Positions 1-12,430 of a DNA stretch of 64,000 nucleotides are shown here, in pieces. The number at the start of each line of letters is the position of its first letter. Position 1 is the first letter of the stretch. The DNA comes from Flammula alnicola. Lineage: Eukaryota; Basidiomycota; Agaricomycetes; Agaricales; Strophariaceae. Location of the stretch: NCBI GenBank assembly GCA_015499995.1, contig JADNRV010000256.1, forward strand, positions 1 to 64,000. The letters are read 5' to 3'. Below the pieces are notes generated by a model that worked only from the letters and a program-made list of their open reading frames with translations, made no database searches and had not been told where the DNA came from. A program made the translations under genes and the position numbers.

Positions 1-3000
1 CGAGTACGATGACAGCACGGTTGCCCACAGTATTTGCCAAAATTTCAACAATACGACCAGTAATGACTTCGCCATCCTATAAAAAGATATCAAGGTGAAT
101 ACAGTAAGATAATAACATTAAACTTACATGTAATGGTGATCTTGCAAAGATCCATGATCCTACGAAACACTTATCTTCAGAACGTGCAACAGTGAATCGG
201 CAGAGCGTCCATTGTGAATTCGCATCTTCTGAAGTATAGTTAAGGGTCTTGGCACCTTGCGTCAGGAACCATGGGATGTACTTTCGGCTCTCCACCTTCT
301 GACTTGCACCTCGTTTGAGCGGCTCCAGTCTGAAAGAACCTAAACGTTGTAAGTAAATACTAAATAGAGACACGTAGAAATCAGGATCTACCATTAACAA
401 GTGGTTCCACGTTGGTCCAACCCACAAGAGCTTGGAGTGTCGGATGAGTGTGAATGAAGTTACGGACAGAGGGTCCTGGTCGCTCCCATTCACCATCTAT
501 TGTTGGCCACCAACCACCAGTGAGGCGATGTTTCAACACTTCTTGACTCGCCAACTGGAAGGCTATGTCTCGACTTGGGGCGAGATGGTTTGAAAAGATA
601 GAGCAGAATCTAAAAATAGCATTAAAACACTCGAACACCTCCGTCGCAACCCCAACAAGAGGTCCAAAACGAAGGATATCTGCTTTCAAATGCACGAGAA
701 GGTGGAGTTTGATTTTAGATGTCATTTTTGATGGATCGATCATAGCGAATAGATCAAGCACATTTGCAGCGGCCACTTCGATGTCAGACTGTAAACATAT
801 AATTGAGAAAATATGAACAAAACACAGTGCTTCAAAAACGTACAAGATATTCTTCCATATTCCGTATTTCTGGTATCCACAAGAGTGCAGCAAGTTCTCC
901 CACTGCTTTGGTAAGAAGGAACCGAGTGGCGTCTACAAGATCATAGACGTGAAACACGTTGACCTGTGTAATAGTTTTAAACTGCCGTCCATTTAATGAG
1001 CCGGCATATTGCATGATGTAGTTAGGGCGAATGGCATGGATGGAAAGCCCAGATCGTTCAGTTGATTGCAAACGAACTGAATATGTCTGTTTTTGACTAG
1101 CTGTCCATGAGGTATGCGTACCGTGCCATAGGTATTTAACAATACCCAGAAGAATGGTGTGAAGGATTTCTACAGGAGTATCAAGAGCAGGATCAAACCC
1201 TGTCAAAAATTCAATCAGACGGTAACTTATTATCTTATTATCGTCAAGCAGGTGCTCACCGTCCAATGTCAAAAATGGATTATAAATATCACTTTTGTTC
1301 TCATGTACCCAGGTCAGCAGTTCGGTCTGGATATCAACTGTAGTCCGTCCAGGGTGGTTCTTGCGTAATGTTCGAGCACGATCTATAAGGTGCTCGATCC
1401 AGAATTGGGTGTAACCGTCTTTGATACCATTCTTAGTCTGCTGATTCTGTACATTCTGGGCAATACCCAGACAGGCCAGTTCGACCTGGGACTTGACATC
1501 CAAGAGGATCCCTTCAGCGGAACGAGCAACGCCAGCCTGGATATATCAATCTGGTAAGTAAGTACCAGTAATGAGAAAAGATGATCGCTCACCTCAAAGA
1601 GACTATGAAACCCAATATCAGTTTCCTTAACTTGTTGTGGCCCGCCAACCAAGCATTTCCTGCATGGGTGGTTTCCATTTCCACCAATGTGGCCGCAGAC
1701 TTCACTCTGAGCAGGGTTATCCCCTGGGCCACAGTTTACATAGATCTTTAACCGTACTTGCACTCCTGACGTGCCGTAACGAACCTTCATAGGCTTTTTA
1801 TGCGTTGACCTATCAATTATTTAATTATTTAGTCCCAGAGTTGCGCTTCAATAACTTCGACAATAACTTTGACATACTCAATAACCTGTTTAATGCCATG
1901 GAACTGCTCAGGAATACTAGCGACTGGTGATGTTGAGACAAAATGTGTATGAAATTCTTGTTGAAGGAATTTTCGGGGTAGGTTTCGGTGACTGATGTAG
2001 GTGTTCCAGTGTTTATTCCAGCTCTTTGATCGATTTCCAGATACATCGTCACCAAAGACATCTATCCAGCTGGCGTATAAGGGATCACCTTCTGCTAATG
2101 CACGGTCAGGGTTAGGCATACGTTCTGGATGTCCAGATTCGATAGTTTGACCTGTTACTCATGAGCAGGCTTTACGATATAGATTATACAAACAACTCAC
2201 TATTCCAGGTAGGAAGCAGACTCAAGTCCATCAAGTCTAAAAAATTATCTTGCAAATCCGACGTCTTTACTAGAATCGGATTGCTATCAATGACATTGGC
2301 GACAAACTGCAGTGCTTGTCAATATCCTGGATTAATTGCAATAGTGAACAGAAGACCTCGTACTTGGTGGTCAAAAGTAACTGTATATGCATCTGCAAAG
2401 ACATTCCCATTGTCGTCCTCCAGCCATCGCACTGGAATAATAAAATTGCCATTTTTGAGGCGTGCAAGTTCATCGATGTAGTAGTGGCGGTCGCCAGCAT
2501 CATACATAGGGCTTAATGTATGTCGATCAGCATCCTTCCGCCATTTCTGTGCATGATAAACCTCAGAAATAACCCCATCCAGTGGAATCACTGGATAGCG
2601 ACGGATATGATCGCATACTGTAGGATTGGCCCAGTCCTAGAATAAAACACCTGTAATTAATATTATATAGTATAAAGATGGTCATATCACTCACCATAGC
2701 CACCAGAGTACGTGGATCATTCATGGAATAAATATTCCCTTTAGGGGACTTGTGCTGTGTGGTTGGTACACCAGATGACTTTCGAAGAGAGGCCTGTACC
2801 TTACGAAGGTGGTATAAAGAAGGTACGTCGCGAGCGCCTGCTTCGCGGAGCACCCAGAGAAATACATTCATGAGTGAGTTTGAAATTCGCATTCTGGGAA
2901 GGTTGTCAAGGGTGTCAAGGAGGAACATCTATATGAAATGAAAAGCATATTTAATAATCATTGGTCAGAGTGTTGAAGGGTCGACGTACCATCTTTGATT

Positions 3001-3683
3001 CATATGGCGACCAAGCATCAGGGATCTTAGGCTGCCTTGTGTGCCCTCGCACCTCTTCGTCAAGTAGGTCCGTCGCCTCAGGTGAATTCAAATCTATCTG
3101 AAAACATGATATACATTGAAATGTATGAACATAATTGAATAATATACATACGCACATTTTGTAACAACTCGGTCAATATATCATCCTGTTCCAGTTGGTC
3201 CATCAGTAGTTCACCGTCGTTTGGGTCTTCTTCTGGGAGGAAATCTGCACCGCGCCAGAGATCGAAATTAGTGGCCTCTTGCTCTAGGCGCTTCCTCTCT
3301 TCGACTGCGGCAGCTGTATGGTCGATTCCTGCGTCAAAGATCTCATTGGAGAACGCATGGTTGTCCCACATTTCTTGTTCTTCCACACTTGGTCTAGGAA
3401 CAGGTGCTGTCGTCGTGACTGCAGGTTTGATTGTTGAAGATAACATAATGAAGTCCCTCTCCTCAATTGCACTTTCTTCTTGCATGGACTGTTCCCCAGC
3501 TGTTCGAATAGATTCCCTGTTCTGCTGGGCAACAACGGAATGGGCATGAACATCCGACTTTAAGTGATAAGCCAGACTTTCTTTCTGGATCCACCCGCTG
3601 TTTTGTCCATGCAGGGCTTTACATATGTTGCATCGAACCTTCTTGCAGTCGTCCGACAATTCTACAACTGGAGAATTGTTCAT
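1..3683 (-). CDS. Transposon-type protein, multi-exon, partial at left edge
   Basis: About eleven exons can be chained on the minus strand without a stop, each bounded by GT..AG introns of about 50-70 nt; the last visible exon runs off position 1. The N-terminal exon has a C2H2/BED-like zinc finger (CNIC followed by H-x4-H, roughly residues 15-45), then an acidic region. Later come a short Trp-rich motif (residues DAWSPYES, near 3000), a [15 protein letters not shown] segment with closely spaced Cys/His near 1660-1690, and the conserved blocks [10 protein letters not shown] and [18 protein letters not shown]. From memory, this arrangement is typical of a large repetitive Agaricomycete family thought to be DNA-transposon encoded (Plavaka/KDZ-like); I cannot place it more precisely or point to catalytic acidic residues. 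The first in-frame ATG is at 3683; an open stretch continues upstream without an ATG, so an earlier small exon is possible. Seemingly intact, so potentially a recent copy. Confidence 0.6.
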
Positions 3684-5325
3684 ACCATAAGTACTGCATA
3701 ATATAAACAATATAAAAGAAACCCACAGTCAGGCAATGCAGTTTTTGCCTTGCGCCCTTTGCCCATTGTTCAAAACCTTCAGCAGATTTCAATGAAAGAA
3801 TAGCACTCAGCCATCTCAAGTCATGAATGGGGCGGTGCCACGTGATAGAAAGATTAGAAAGATTCGTTTCGAGTCATTTTTAACGATCAGAGAAAGAGGA
3901 GAGGAGGAATTTCCCTTTTCGGCGGCGGCTTTATAGCAGTGGCGGTGGAGGCCTCCATGATGATAACTGAGAGCCGAGCTTCAATGTCCAATGAAATCAG
4001 GATTGCAACATGCCTGACAAAAATAGGGACACGTACAATGCACAATGCACAGCCAAGCCAGCCGAAGAAACTGAGCTTTCATTGAGGAACAATGATGAAA
4101 GGATAGCACAAATGACGACTGATATGATTGCGAGTGGGTTTTGAAATATGGTAATACATGGTAGTAGAGGCAGCATATGACAATAGCTTCCACAAAAGCA
4201 TAAGCTGTGCAAGAAGTTTGAGACTTAGCTAATAGTAATAAAGGAGACAAATCACACGACGCACCAGCAAAGTTACATAGTTCTCCAAGGATCGTCACTA
4301 ACAGCAAGACCTTTCAGCATTCCATTCCATGACTCTTCTTCGATAGTATAATGATAGCGCGCAGGTACCGCTCATTCCTGTCCATGAATTCCTGGTAATA
4401 TGATCGTCAGGATCTGAAGTATGTGCAGATCGATAAACACACCATTTGAATGTAAAGTGCCCAGCAGCGATGGGTTTGGAGCCACCTGCAACAATACCAA
4501 CCCATTCGGTTTTGGGCCTGACGCGCACTGCCAACTGTGATTTCAATTTGCTCAGGTTCTTAAAACGCCCGAATATTCATCCCATCCTCGCCACTTGTGC
4601 TATCGACTCGCCAGATGTATCCCCAGGAGAACTTGACCGCGAGAAATGTATGCTCAGGAAGGATGATCATGAAACTAAAAGATCGTCAAAGTCCTTCAAT
4701 GTTTGGGCAAATGATGCTTGCTAGTGTTATTGGTACGGATGTCGTACCACCCTCTGTGCCACTGTCGGTTCCGAGTCAGCACCTGAAGTAGCGGACTCAT
4801 TTAGTTGACTCTGATCTTTTTTACTGTGCACAGACTTTAGTATTGAGAACAGAAGGATTGTAGATGTCCAAGGATTTCATACCTGCATATATCCTCGATC
4901 AACCTTGTTCCTGGCCTTTACGACGGACTTGAAAGCATCTTTACCCTTTAAGAATTTACATAACGAAAGATCAGCATTTTTGCTACTGGAAAAGAAGAGA
5001 CAGCTTACCGGCAACTCCAATTCCTCCCAATCCTCCTTCCATCTACTCAGCGTTCTGGGCGCTAATATAATAATATAAAGTAGTCGAGCCTTCAGGAGAG
5101 CTGGATTCGAAAGACATAGGTGTTTTCAGTTCAGCGAGTTATTATTCCTGACAAACAAAATCTGTATGAGCACCTGAAGTAGCGAAGGCAGATTACGCCA
5201 TTATGATGAACCACATTTATAGCAGTGAGTACATTAGCTGCAGCGGGCTCCTCGAATGTGGAAAAAAGATATCACGTTAGTATTTCGTAAGCCCTAACAT
5301 GAAGTCAAAACATACACCAACATAC
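3684..5325. other. No firm gene
   Basis: Short open stretches occur on both strands (for example 4298-4546 minus and 4446-4724 plus), but none has recognisable domains, coherent splice sites or codon bias. Possibly the remains of the gene whose exons are suggested at 5326-5731. Confidence 0.4.
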
Positions 5326-5731
5326 ATCGAGCGAGAGGAACACCAGAGAGTCAACTTGAGAATGAAGTAGTTCACAGTTTTATCTTTCAACCAGGAAGAC
5401 TGGACATCTGCCAGAAGCTCATAACTCCTAATAGGACGTTCTAAGATAGATAATCAGAGATATACTTCCTAAAAATCACGGAAAACACAGGAAAACACAT
5501 ACCCATACCAAAGTCTTGCATGACTTCAAACACCATCCAACCACCAGTACCTGCCCAGCCAACAAGGGCACCCTCGCTATCCATCATGGTGATAACGTCA
5601 CCAGTGTGGTAGTAGGACCAATCTCCACCGTGTTGAACTGTTGGAGGTTGCTGACGAACACCCGTTGCTGAGCCACCACAGCATTCCTGGCAGTAATGCT
5701 TGGCCGGGGAGGTCATACGAGCATTCAGCAT
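5326..5731 (-). CDS. Candidate exon pair of an unassigned protein
   Basis: An open stretch from an ATG at 5731 to about 5500 ends at a GTATGTG donor. A CTTAG acceptor near 5440 leads into a second stretch reading ERPIRSYELLADVQSSW, which ends at another GTATG donor near 5326. The first exon is Gly/Trp-rich (WSYYHTGDVITMMD, GGWMVFEV). The second loosely recalls the start of Ras-association or PH-linked regions in fungal signalling proteins, but that is an impression only. No continuation downstream could be followed, so this may be a decayed gene. Confidence 0.25.
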
Positions 5732-6296
5732 TCGTAGGAAATGGAGGCACAGGGTTTGTAGGTATTGGCTTCTCGCTGCGTCTTGATAATGAAAGAGAGC
5801 GGATTATCAAGAGAGCGGTTGTGATGGTCCTGGTCCTCGTGACTGCCCAGATGGTCACTGCATTATTCGCTGTCTGCAGGAACAACAGCAAGGGAACAAA
5901 CCACGTTCCTCTATTCCGTGAGGACTATTCCAGAAGGACTACGTTCAGACTAGCAGTGGAAAGAACGCATGGAATGCAGAGCGGGCACAGGAGAGGTATG
6001 TGCTTCTGAAGGCAAAACTGGAGGCAGCTGACGTTGTTGAGAGTGGGACGGCATACATACATGAGATGCTTGAGCTAGAGAAATACTTGGATGGTCGGAA
6101 TGAGTCCAGATGGGAGCAACCGTGGACTTTAAGGAAGACGAGAGCTTGAGGGCAATGAGATTGAAATTAAACTGATGGGCAAGTGCGAAGAGCTTGTCCA
6201 GCTGTCTGAAAACGCTTAATTGCTTAATTGCCATATATGTACATTTGTTGACCGATAATAAGCCTTGATCCTTGATCGACTAGAACTACGATGTAA
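5732..6296. other. No gene recognised
   Basis: Open stretches on both strands overlap each other and show no family resemblance. The sequence becomes AT-rich toward the tandem array that starts near 6297. Confidence 0.4.
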
Positions 6297-6990
6297 TGTC
6301 AAGTTTATTTGCAAAGTTTGCTTGTTAATTGTGAATTTGCATTATTGTTGAGTTCACTGACTGTAACACCTCCTCATTTGTGTCCTTTAATCTCGCTAAA
6401 AGTGTCGAAAAGTAAATTCAAATTTCTAATGTTTCCGCCATTCAGCAAATCTCAAAGTATATGTCGTATTTATTTGCAAAGTTTTCTTGTTAATGTAAAT
6501 TTGCATTATTGTTGAGTTCACTGACTGTAACACCTCCTCATTTGTGTCCTTTAATCTCGCTAAAAGTGTCGAAAAGTAAATTCAAATTTCTAATGTTTCC
6601 GCCATTCAGCAAATCTCAAAGTATATGTCGTATTTATTTGCAAAGTTTTCTTGTTAATGTAAATTTGCATTATTGTTGAGTTCACTGACTGTAACACCTC
6701 CTCATTTGTGTCCTTTAATCTCACTAAAAGTGTCGAAAAGTAAATTCAAATTTCTAATGTTTCCGCCATTCAGCAAATCTCAAAGTATATGTCATATTTA
6801 TTTGCAAAGTTTTCTTGTTAATGTGAATTTGCATTATTGTTGAGTTCACTGACTGTAACACCTCCTCATTTGTACTCTTCAATCTCGCTAAAAGTGTTGA
6901 AAAGTAAATTCGAATTTCGAATGTTTGATTGTTTTTTTTGCTTTTTTTTTTTTTTTTTTTTTTGAATGTTTGAAGCAAATCTCAAAGTAA
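6297..6990. repeat. Tandem array, 4 copies of about 164 bp
   Basis: The word TTTATTTGCAAAG recurs at about 6304, 6469, 6633 and 6797, giving a period of 164-165 bp. Each unit also contains TTGAGTTCACTGACTGTAAC, CACCTCCTCATTTG and AAAAGTGTCGAAAAGTAAAT in the same order. The second and third copies are nearly identical. The last copy is more diverged and is interrupted by a long poly-T tract (about 6929-6963) before its terminal GAATGTTTGAAGCAAATCTC. AT-rich, no coding potential. Confidence 0.95.
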
Positions 6991-8026
6991 TGTTCTTAAT
7001 GTATAGCTGTCACTCCAGCGACCAATTATTTTGAGTGGGATGCAAAATGTATGGCACGTTGTTTAAATTTTGACAAGGATTTTCAGGATTTTCGCTAAGG
7101 CAAAATTTAATCAATGCCGACGGGCAAAATGTGGGCAAAATGTTAGGTTTAGATTTGATTTGCTGTTGTCAAAATTGAACACTTTCCATACCTGCAAAAG
7201 TCCGGGAATTGAATGCAATGAGGCAACGAGGGCAACGAGGATGCGTTGGAGATGTTAAGCGCTGAGGCTCTAACAAATAATGCGTCTTATATAAACTTGC
7301 AAGACTATTCGATAGGAGAATTAGCAAGATTCATTTAATAGGAGAAATAAGGTAATCCTCTTATCGAATTATTGAATTATTAAACAAATACATTGCCGTT
7401 GAGGTCACAAAGGTTTATTGAGGACAACTACTATATATATTTAGCGCCCATTAGGGCACGTGACTAAGATACCCATCTCCAAGTTACCTGTTTGTTTCCT
7501 TTCATTGGACTTGGGGTAAATTATTCTTTAAACTCGATAAAACTTGAAGTTTTACCAGATTGCTGTTGTAAGCACTCGGCCCATTCCAGGCTATGTAATT
7601 CCGATATCCCATTTGCTTCCCATTCCTTCGAACGTGATGCCTGCCACTCGTTCCGTCCCACCCAGGCTGACTTGCTGGGATGTATGACCCTGCCTGGTAA
7701 CCGCACCTTCTCGCTCATGTACTGGCAGTCTTCAAGGCGTCGCGAATGCAGCGAGTGGTCATGAGTGGTCATCCTAGCGATTACAACGTGGTATGTCCGT
7801 TTCAGCCTCGAAACTGCCACAAATTCAGCATGGTCACTGGTCTAGGTGCTGTCAAATGTATCGCAATGGTCTTCGCGGTTGCTGCAGGCGATGAAGGTAA
7901 GGCAAATTTCCTGGTAGTAATGATAGGGTATGCTTATCTGAAAACGCTATCCTGCTCCTGCTGCTCAGCCATCCTCTATCCCGTTGACTTGCCGCCACGT
8001 TGTCTCTGTGTTTACGTCCTTCCGGG
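6991..8026. other. No gene recognised
   Basis: AT-rich in the first half, mixed in the second. Contains short adjacent duplications, for example GGCAACGAG twice near 7210 and GAGTGGTCAT twice at 7753-7772. No coherent reading frame was found. Confidence 0.4.
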
Positions 8027-8160
8027 GTTTGAGGCAGTGACTACACTACGGGTAGCAGAGCAGAGAGGTGGGCCCATCGGCCTTGAGTGCTGGATCCGCT
8101 CTCTATGACATGTATGTACCTCTTTGCCTTCGACGTCACCCTCGCTCATTCTCTCCTTCC
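8027..8160 (+). pseudogene. Scrap of PKS 5' region (copy of 19.86-19.97 kb)
   Basis: The stretch CGGGTAGCAGAGCAGAGAGG, then TGGGCCCATCGGCCTT, GTACCTCTTTGCCTTC and CGTCACCCTCGCTCATT matches in order and spacing the beginning of the broken polyketide synthase at about 19,870-19,970, with small substitutions and a short insertion. Nothing recognisable of the synthase follows. Seen: the shared blocks. Inferred: a duplicated fragment of the same ancestral locus, or of a common PKS-flanking repeat. Confidence 0.7.
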
Positions 8161-8890
8161 TCTGCAACCACAACAGCCAGGTCCATAGGTACTGCTACGA
8201 GAAGGTGGGCCTGTGCTTGCACGCACATCGCTAAGAGAAACTAAGAGAAACTTAGCGAAATGAATGGATTTCCAAAGTCAAAGAAACGCACCTTGACGGA
8301 TTCCCGTTGGCATAACCTCGCATGCATAGCACCATCCAAAACAACTGACTGGTCCTTCAGCGTCCTTTCAGAGGCCTTCCCAATTAAATCAAGGAGGTTC
8401 TCGAGCTCCCTAAAGTTGCGTTCCTTGCCCTTGCCCTGCGTTGTTCCTGCGACGTTTCAGGCTCTAATCCCTCTTGCTTCGCTTTCTCCATCTGGGCCAA
8501 CTTCGACAACTTAAGTTCCACTCGTTATGCAGCTGAGGCACAACGAGATAGCCAGCCATGGTCAACTTCCAGGGCTTCCAGGTCCAATCTCATCATCTTG
8601 TCTCCTTGACGGGAAGTGGTCGTTTGCTGATGCCCAGCATTGCTCTTGCTGTCATCGAACGAAGCTCATTACGAACTCGGGCTCGAGATCATCGCACGCC
8701 GCAAGGTTGTATTGGGGTGGAAGATGGTATTGGGATGGAAGATGGTCCTGTATGAACTTGGGAAGCCTCTCTCCTCTCGTCTCCTGGGCGGCACCGCCGG
8801 TGTGGGCAGACATTTGAGACAGCCCTCATCGGCGTTGCCTATCAACCCCTCTGCCCGCCTGCCCCGTCGCCCATCGGTGCCGCTCATCCG
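8161..8890. other. Decayed sequence, no intact gene
   Basis: A minus-strand open stretch around 8450-8250 reads coherently (RELENLLDLIGKASERTL, then VVLDGAMHARLC) but has no start and no recognised family. Near 8705-8745 a GGAAGATGGT-containing unit is repeated next to itself. Probably remnants of one or more genes. Confidence 0.35.
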
Positions 8891-8894
8891 TCTC

Positions 8895-10010
8895 CGGTGA
8901 TAGAAGCGAGAATCTTGCTAATATACTCAAGGCTGATGATAGAAGCCAGAATCTTGCTAATGACGATGAGGATGTATCTAGAAGTAATTCAAACTCATTA
9001 AAAGATGCTCTTGAGATCTTCTAGGAGACAGAAGCACTCACAATTGGATCCAAACGTTACGTATGGGTTGGTCTTGTAGATATTGTGCTGCAATACTATT
9101 CGGTAATGTCAGTTGGGGATTAAACTTGGTAACTGATTTCCACTATGTACCTGCGGCCCAGGCCATGGCAGCAGCACCAGTGAAGAATTCGAGAGTGATT
9201 TTCTTGAGAGCACTGAAGTTTATTCCCATATGACGAAGGCCAGGGTAAATCTGTGTTCATGCCGTCAATTACGTTATGCTGGCACTTGATTAACTTGGTT
9301 CACTTATGAACAAATCACAGATAGGAATGAGGATGATCAACGCAAATGATCGAGATTGGACAAGAGGTCGTTAGGGATGCAGCTTGAGCTCAAGTTGTTA
9401 TTCAACTGATTGTACGTCAACCCTGTATAATGCAGGATACATCACGTCAGTCAAGCGATATTAGCCAGGAAAGATAACACCTGCACGTACAATAGAGCGG
9501 ATAACAGAAGAAAACAGCACATGCTTTGAGACCACGTTGAACTTCGTGACCCATTGATCATCGAAGGTCATCCACGCTGGTCTCTCCAACAACTTTGCTG
9601 GGCTTCACATTTTCCCAGAACCCTGGAGAGGTCAGATTCTTGTAAGTCTTGACAGGGTTGAGGCTCCACTTTCCGCAGGCTGCGTATCACCACAGATGAA
9701 GGGCGGTAACGAGGACAGAGCCAGTCGGTGGGCTGGAGTACAGCGATTGCCCGAGGTAGAGGATAATGGGGCAGAGCAAGAAGACAATGGTTGGCAGAGT
9801 GTAGGCAAGCCAGAATCCAATGAACTGGATAAAGGTTCCAATGTCATTCATCTAGCCCTATGGGAAATATTTTAATTACTCACTTTCTTCGGGTATGTCA
9901 TGTCCATTTGGCCAATAAGAGCGCTAACGTTGATGAGTTCATAGAAGTACTAAGAAAAGACATATTTTTAGTGGCATGTTCAACGGCTTGAAGAAAAAGA
10001 AAAAGATTTT
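8895..10010 (-). pseudogene. PTR2/POT-family peptide transporter pseudogene
   Basis: The family imports di- and tripeptides with protons across the plasma membrane. Reading from about 10,000 down, characteristic blocks appear in the correct order but in different frames: YFYELINVSALIGQMDMTYP, then FWLAYTLPTIVFLLCP followed by SPPTGSVL and ALHLWWYAACGKWSLNP, then RPAWMTFDDQWV, LTYNQLNNNL, LIILIPICDLF, YPGLRHMGINFSALKKITL, GAAAMAWAA and finally ILASITG. At least three frame changes occur, with a premature stop near 9560. The final ILASI segment is partly duplicated (8905-8960). The N-terminal half is not recognisable. Seen: block order and frame breaks. Known: these blocks are typical of fungal PTR2. 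Non-functional as it stands. Confidence 0.85.
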
Positions 10011-10485
10011 ACCATGTAAACCCTCAAAGTCATAAGCTATGGGTCGACCATGACACACTCACCTCATCGTGATAACAATGTGTCTGCGTTATGAATGCAG
10101 AGTGACTCAGAAGAGGTACGCCAGCAAAAGATGAGATAAGGATATTTGTGGCGGCACTGCCGAACGATGGTGGCAGAGGTGACGTCGAGATTAGATGTTG
10201 GGTCTTGGGGCTAAGTAATGACAGGAGGGGGACGAAAGTTCCATATACCATACCTCCTTCATCCTGCAGGTCAGGACTGTGCGCCGTGTGTAGACCGCGC
10301 GATGGTAGCTGGGCCGGTGTCTTCTCCATCACTGGCAGATGCATCGTTGGTGGCGGTAGCGGAGAGACGGCAAGTACCCCGAATCCTGGATCCTGAAGTC
10401 ATCCGAGCTTTTGTCAACCTGCGCTCGTTCTCCACCTCCTTCTCATATCGACACAGCAGCAACCTGATATGGGCGGCTTGCTTCC

Positions 10486-10860
10486 CTAGAGCTCGTCAAA
10501 ATCCGCAGAGGCATCCTCATACCCGTCTGGTATGAAAGGACACCTTTGACCCTCCACTGACTTCTTCCACTCGGCAATGACCTCCGTAATTGATTCTTTC
10601 TCCTGCGGCTCCGACAGGCCCTCGAGGGCGCTGGTGATAGCCAGTACAGCTGACACCTGCTTCGATAGCTTGATGATCCAGTCGGAGACGACGTCATTCT
10701 CTGCCTCGCGTCGGCAGTAATGGAGGCGGATGTGATGTTGAGTAATGTCGAAGGGAGGCTTTACAAGCCATAAGAGTCTGAGTGTCGTAAGCCCATGCGA
10801 GTGGGATCAGGAATGCGTGGCCGTCCAACGGCGAGGTCCTCTCAACTTCGTCCCTCGCTT
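10486..10860 (-). CDS. Unrecognised open stretch with stop at 10486
   Basis: A minus-strand frame reads AITSALEGLSEPQEKESITE and ends EDASADFDEL-stop. An upstream stretch in another frame reads SPLDGHAFLIPLAWAYDTQT, so an intron or frameshift would be needed to join them. Mixed charge, no membrane segment or known motif. It could be the 3' end of a hypothetical gene or another relic. Confidence 0.3.
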
Positions 10861-10890
10861 CTGGATTTGTCGCAGCCTTTTCCTCCTACA

Positions 10891-12060
10891 TCCTCCCTCA
10901 TTGCCAACGGTCAGCTCATGAGAAGCTGACACGTCACCATCCAGCTCTCGTGTTTGTCGCTCCTGATTTGTCGCTCCTGGTCTGTGGTTCCTGTTCTCCG
11001 CAGACTGGTACAGTAATTGAGGTGCTCATATGTGTTGTCATCACAACTGCCCGAGTCGTCCTCCTCCACCCCTGAGACTGCTCCAGATCATGGTGTCTCG
11101 CCTCCTGGTGCTCCGGGTGAAGGAGTGGTTTGTATGACTGATATGTGCGATTGAGTTTCTCGCAGTTGAGTCTGGAGGTCGTCGACAATGGAAGAGGTCA
11201 GAGGGGTTCCGAATTGCCGGTCAGGTGACGTAGAAGTGGCCTCCTGAGGTTGGCGGATAGGCGATAATTGCGTTGAAAATGGAGAAAGGTGGTGAACCTC
11301 GAAAGGTAGTCAGAATATGCCATGTATGCCGCAATGTGAGAAAACATACCAAAGAACAACGTCGGATATCTCGTTCATTATCCCGATAAGACTCCTCAGC
11401 TCCGCGGCTTTTCTGCGTCTCTTTGTAGTCAACTAGGTATACTCGAGTAGTGCTGAAGCTGTTTTGCTAATGGGGCTTCGCGGAGGCTACTTGGGGTCTT
11501 CTCTGAGAACGCACACGTCACGTGCGCGGCACGGCGACTCTGAAGTCAGTGTCCTTGCCTGACGATGGTCACACCAGCTTGCTGGATAACAGTTTAAGTC
11601 AGCCTACGGCCCGGAGATAACCCGAAAAGACATACGCACCACGATGCCGTCGCTCTCGAGTTTGTAGCAGGGGTTGTGCAGACTCTGCACTGAGTCTATT
11701 CAGGTTAACGATTGCGTTCGCAGTTGGATGAGCAAGTGAATGGGTGGATGCTGATGGGATGGGCGAGAGAGCAATTTTCGCATTAGAAGGAAGGGCGGCG
11801 GTATTGTTGACTGAAAAAGCTCCTAGGAAACGAGGTAAGCACCCCCACTGAATCATCGTAACAAACAATACAACTAACCTCTTGTTTTACGTCGTCATTT
11901 TGGGCTTTGTTTGTCCTATTGTCTCCTACGTTCCATCTCTTCATGCTCGACTGCGCAAGATTGCACCGCACGGCACTTCGTCGCAAACTGTCGCTGAGCC
12001 TTACATTTCACGCACAGACGCAGAGAGACACGTAGACGAGACTCACACCTGGGTAGAGAG
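10891..12060. other. No gene recognised
   Basis: Several short frames exist on the minus strand, for example 11,599-11,868, but none has homology that I can recognise or plausible splice structure. The motif TTGTCGCTCCTG is repeated within 20 bp near 10,955. Confidence 0.35.
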
Positions 12061-12164
12061 GGTATGAGTGAGAAAATTGCAGCTGGAGTTTGGGTGGCGA
12101 ATGCGCTGCTGACAAGACCGTCGCACGACGACGAGGTAGGGCAGCGGCGCAATGAGGAGGTGGT

Positions 12165-12430
12165 GGGGTTGGGCGAACGAGCTCTGAGCTCGTTCATGTT
12201 CGAGGCCGACGTGGAGGAGGCGGATGGTGGAACTGGGACATGGTGGGGCAGCTGCACAAACGAGCGCGAGGAGGTAATGGGGTGGCGAATGAGCTCTGAG
12301 TTCGTTCATGCTCAAGGCAGATGCGGAGGAGGTGGGCGGTGGACCTGGCACACGGTGGGCAGTTGCAGGAATGACCTCAGAGCTTGTTCATGCTCGAGGC
12401 GGACGCGGAGGAGGGGCAGTGAACTTTGGG
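12165..12430. repeat. Imperfect GC-rich tandem repeat
   Basis: A unit containing AGCTCTGAG(C/T)TCGTTCATG, then a purine-rich GACG-TGGAGGAGG block and GGTGGA(A/C)CTGG, appears near 12,180 and 12,291, with a degenerate third copy near 12,374 and traces near 12,545. Spacing is about 85-110 bp. On the minus strand each unit can encode a similar MNELRA-SP peptide, but the frames differ between copies, so it is probably not a protein repeat. Confidence 0.7.

Noticed and set aside
8527..8900. Overlapping plus-strand frames of 65-96 codons
   Set aside because: Three frames overlap in the same GC-rich stretch, none with splice sites or family features; part of the decayed region.
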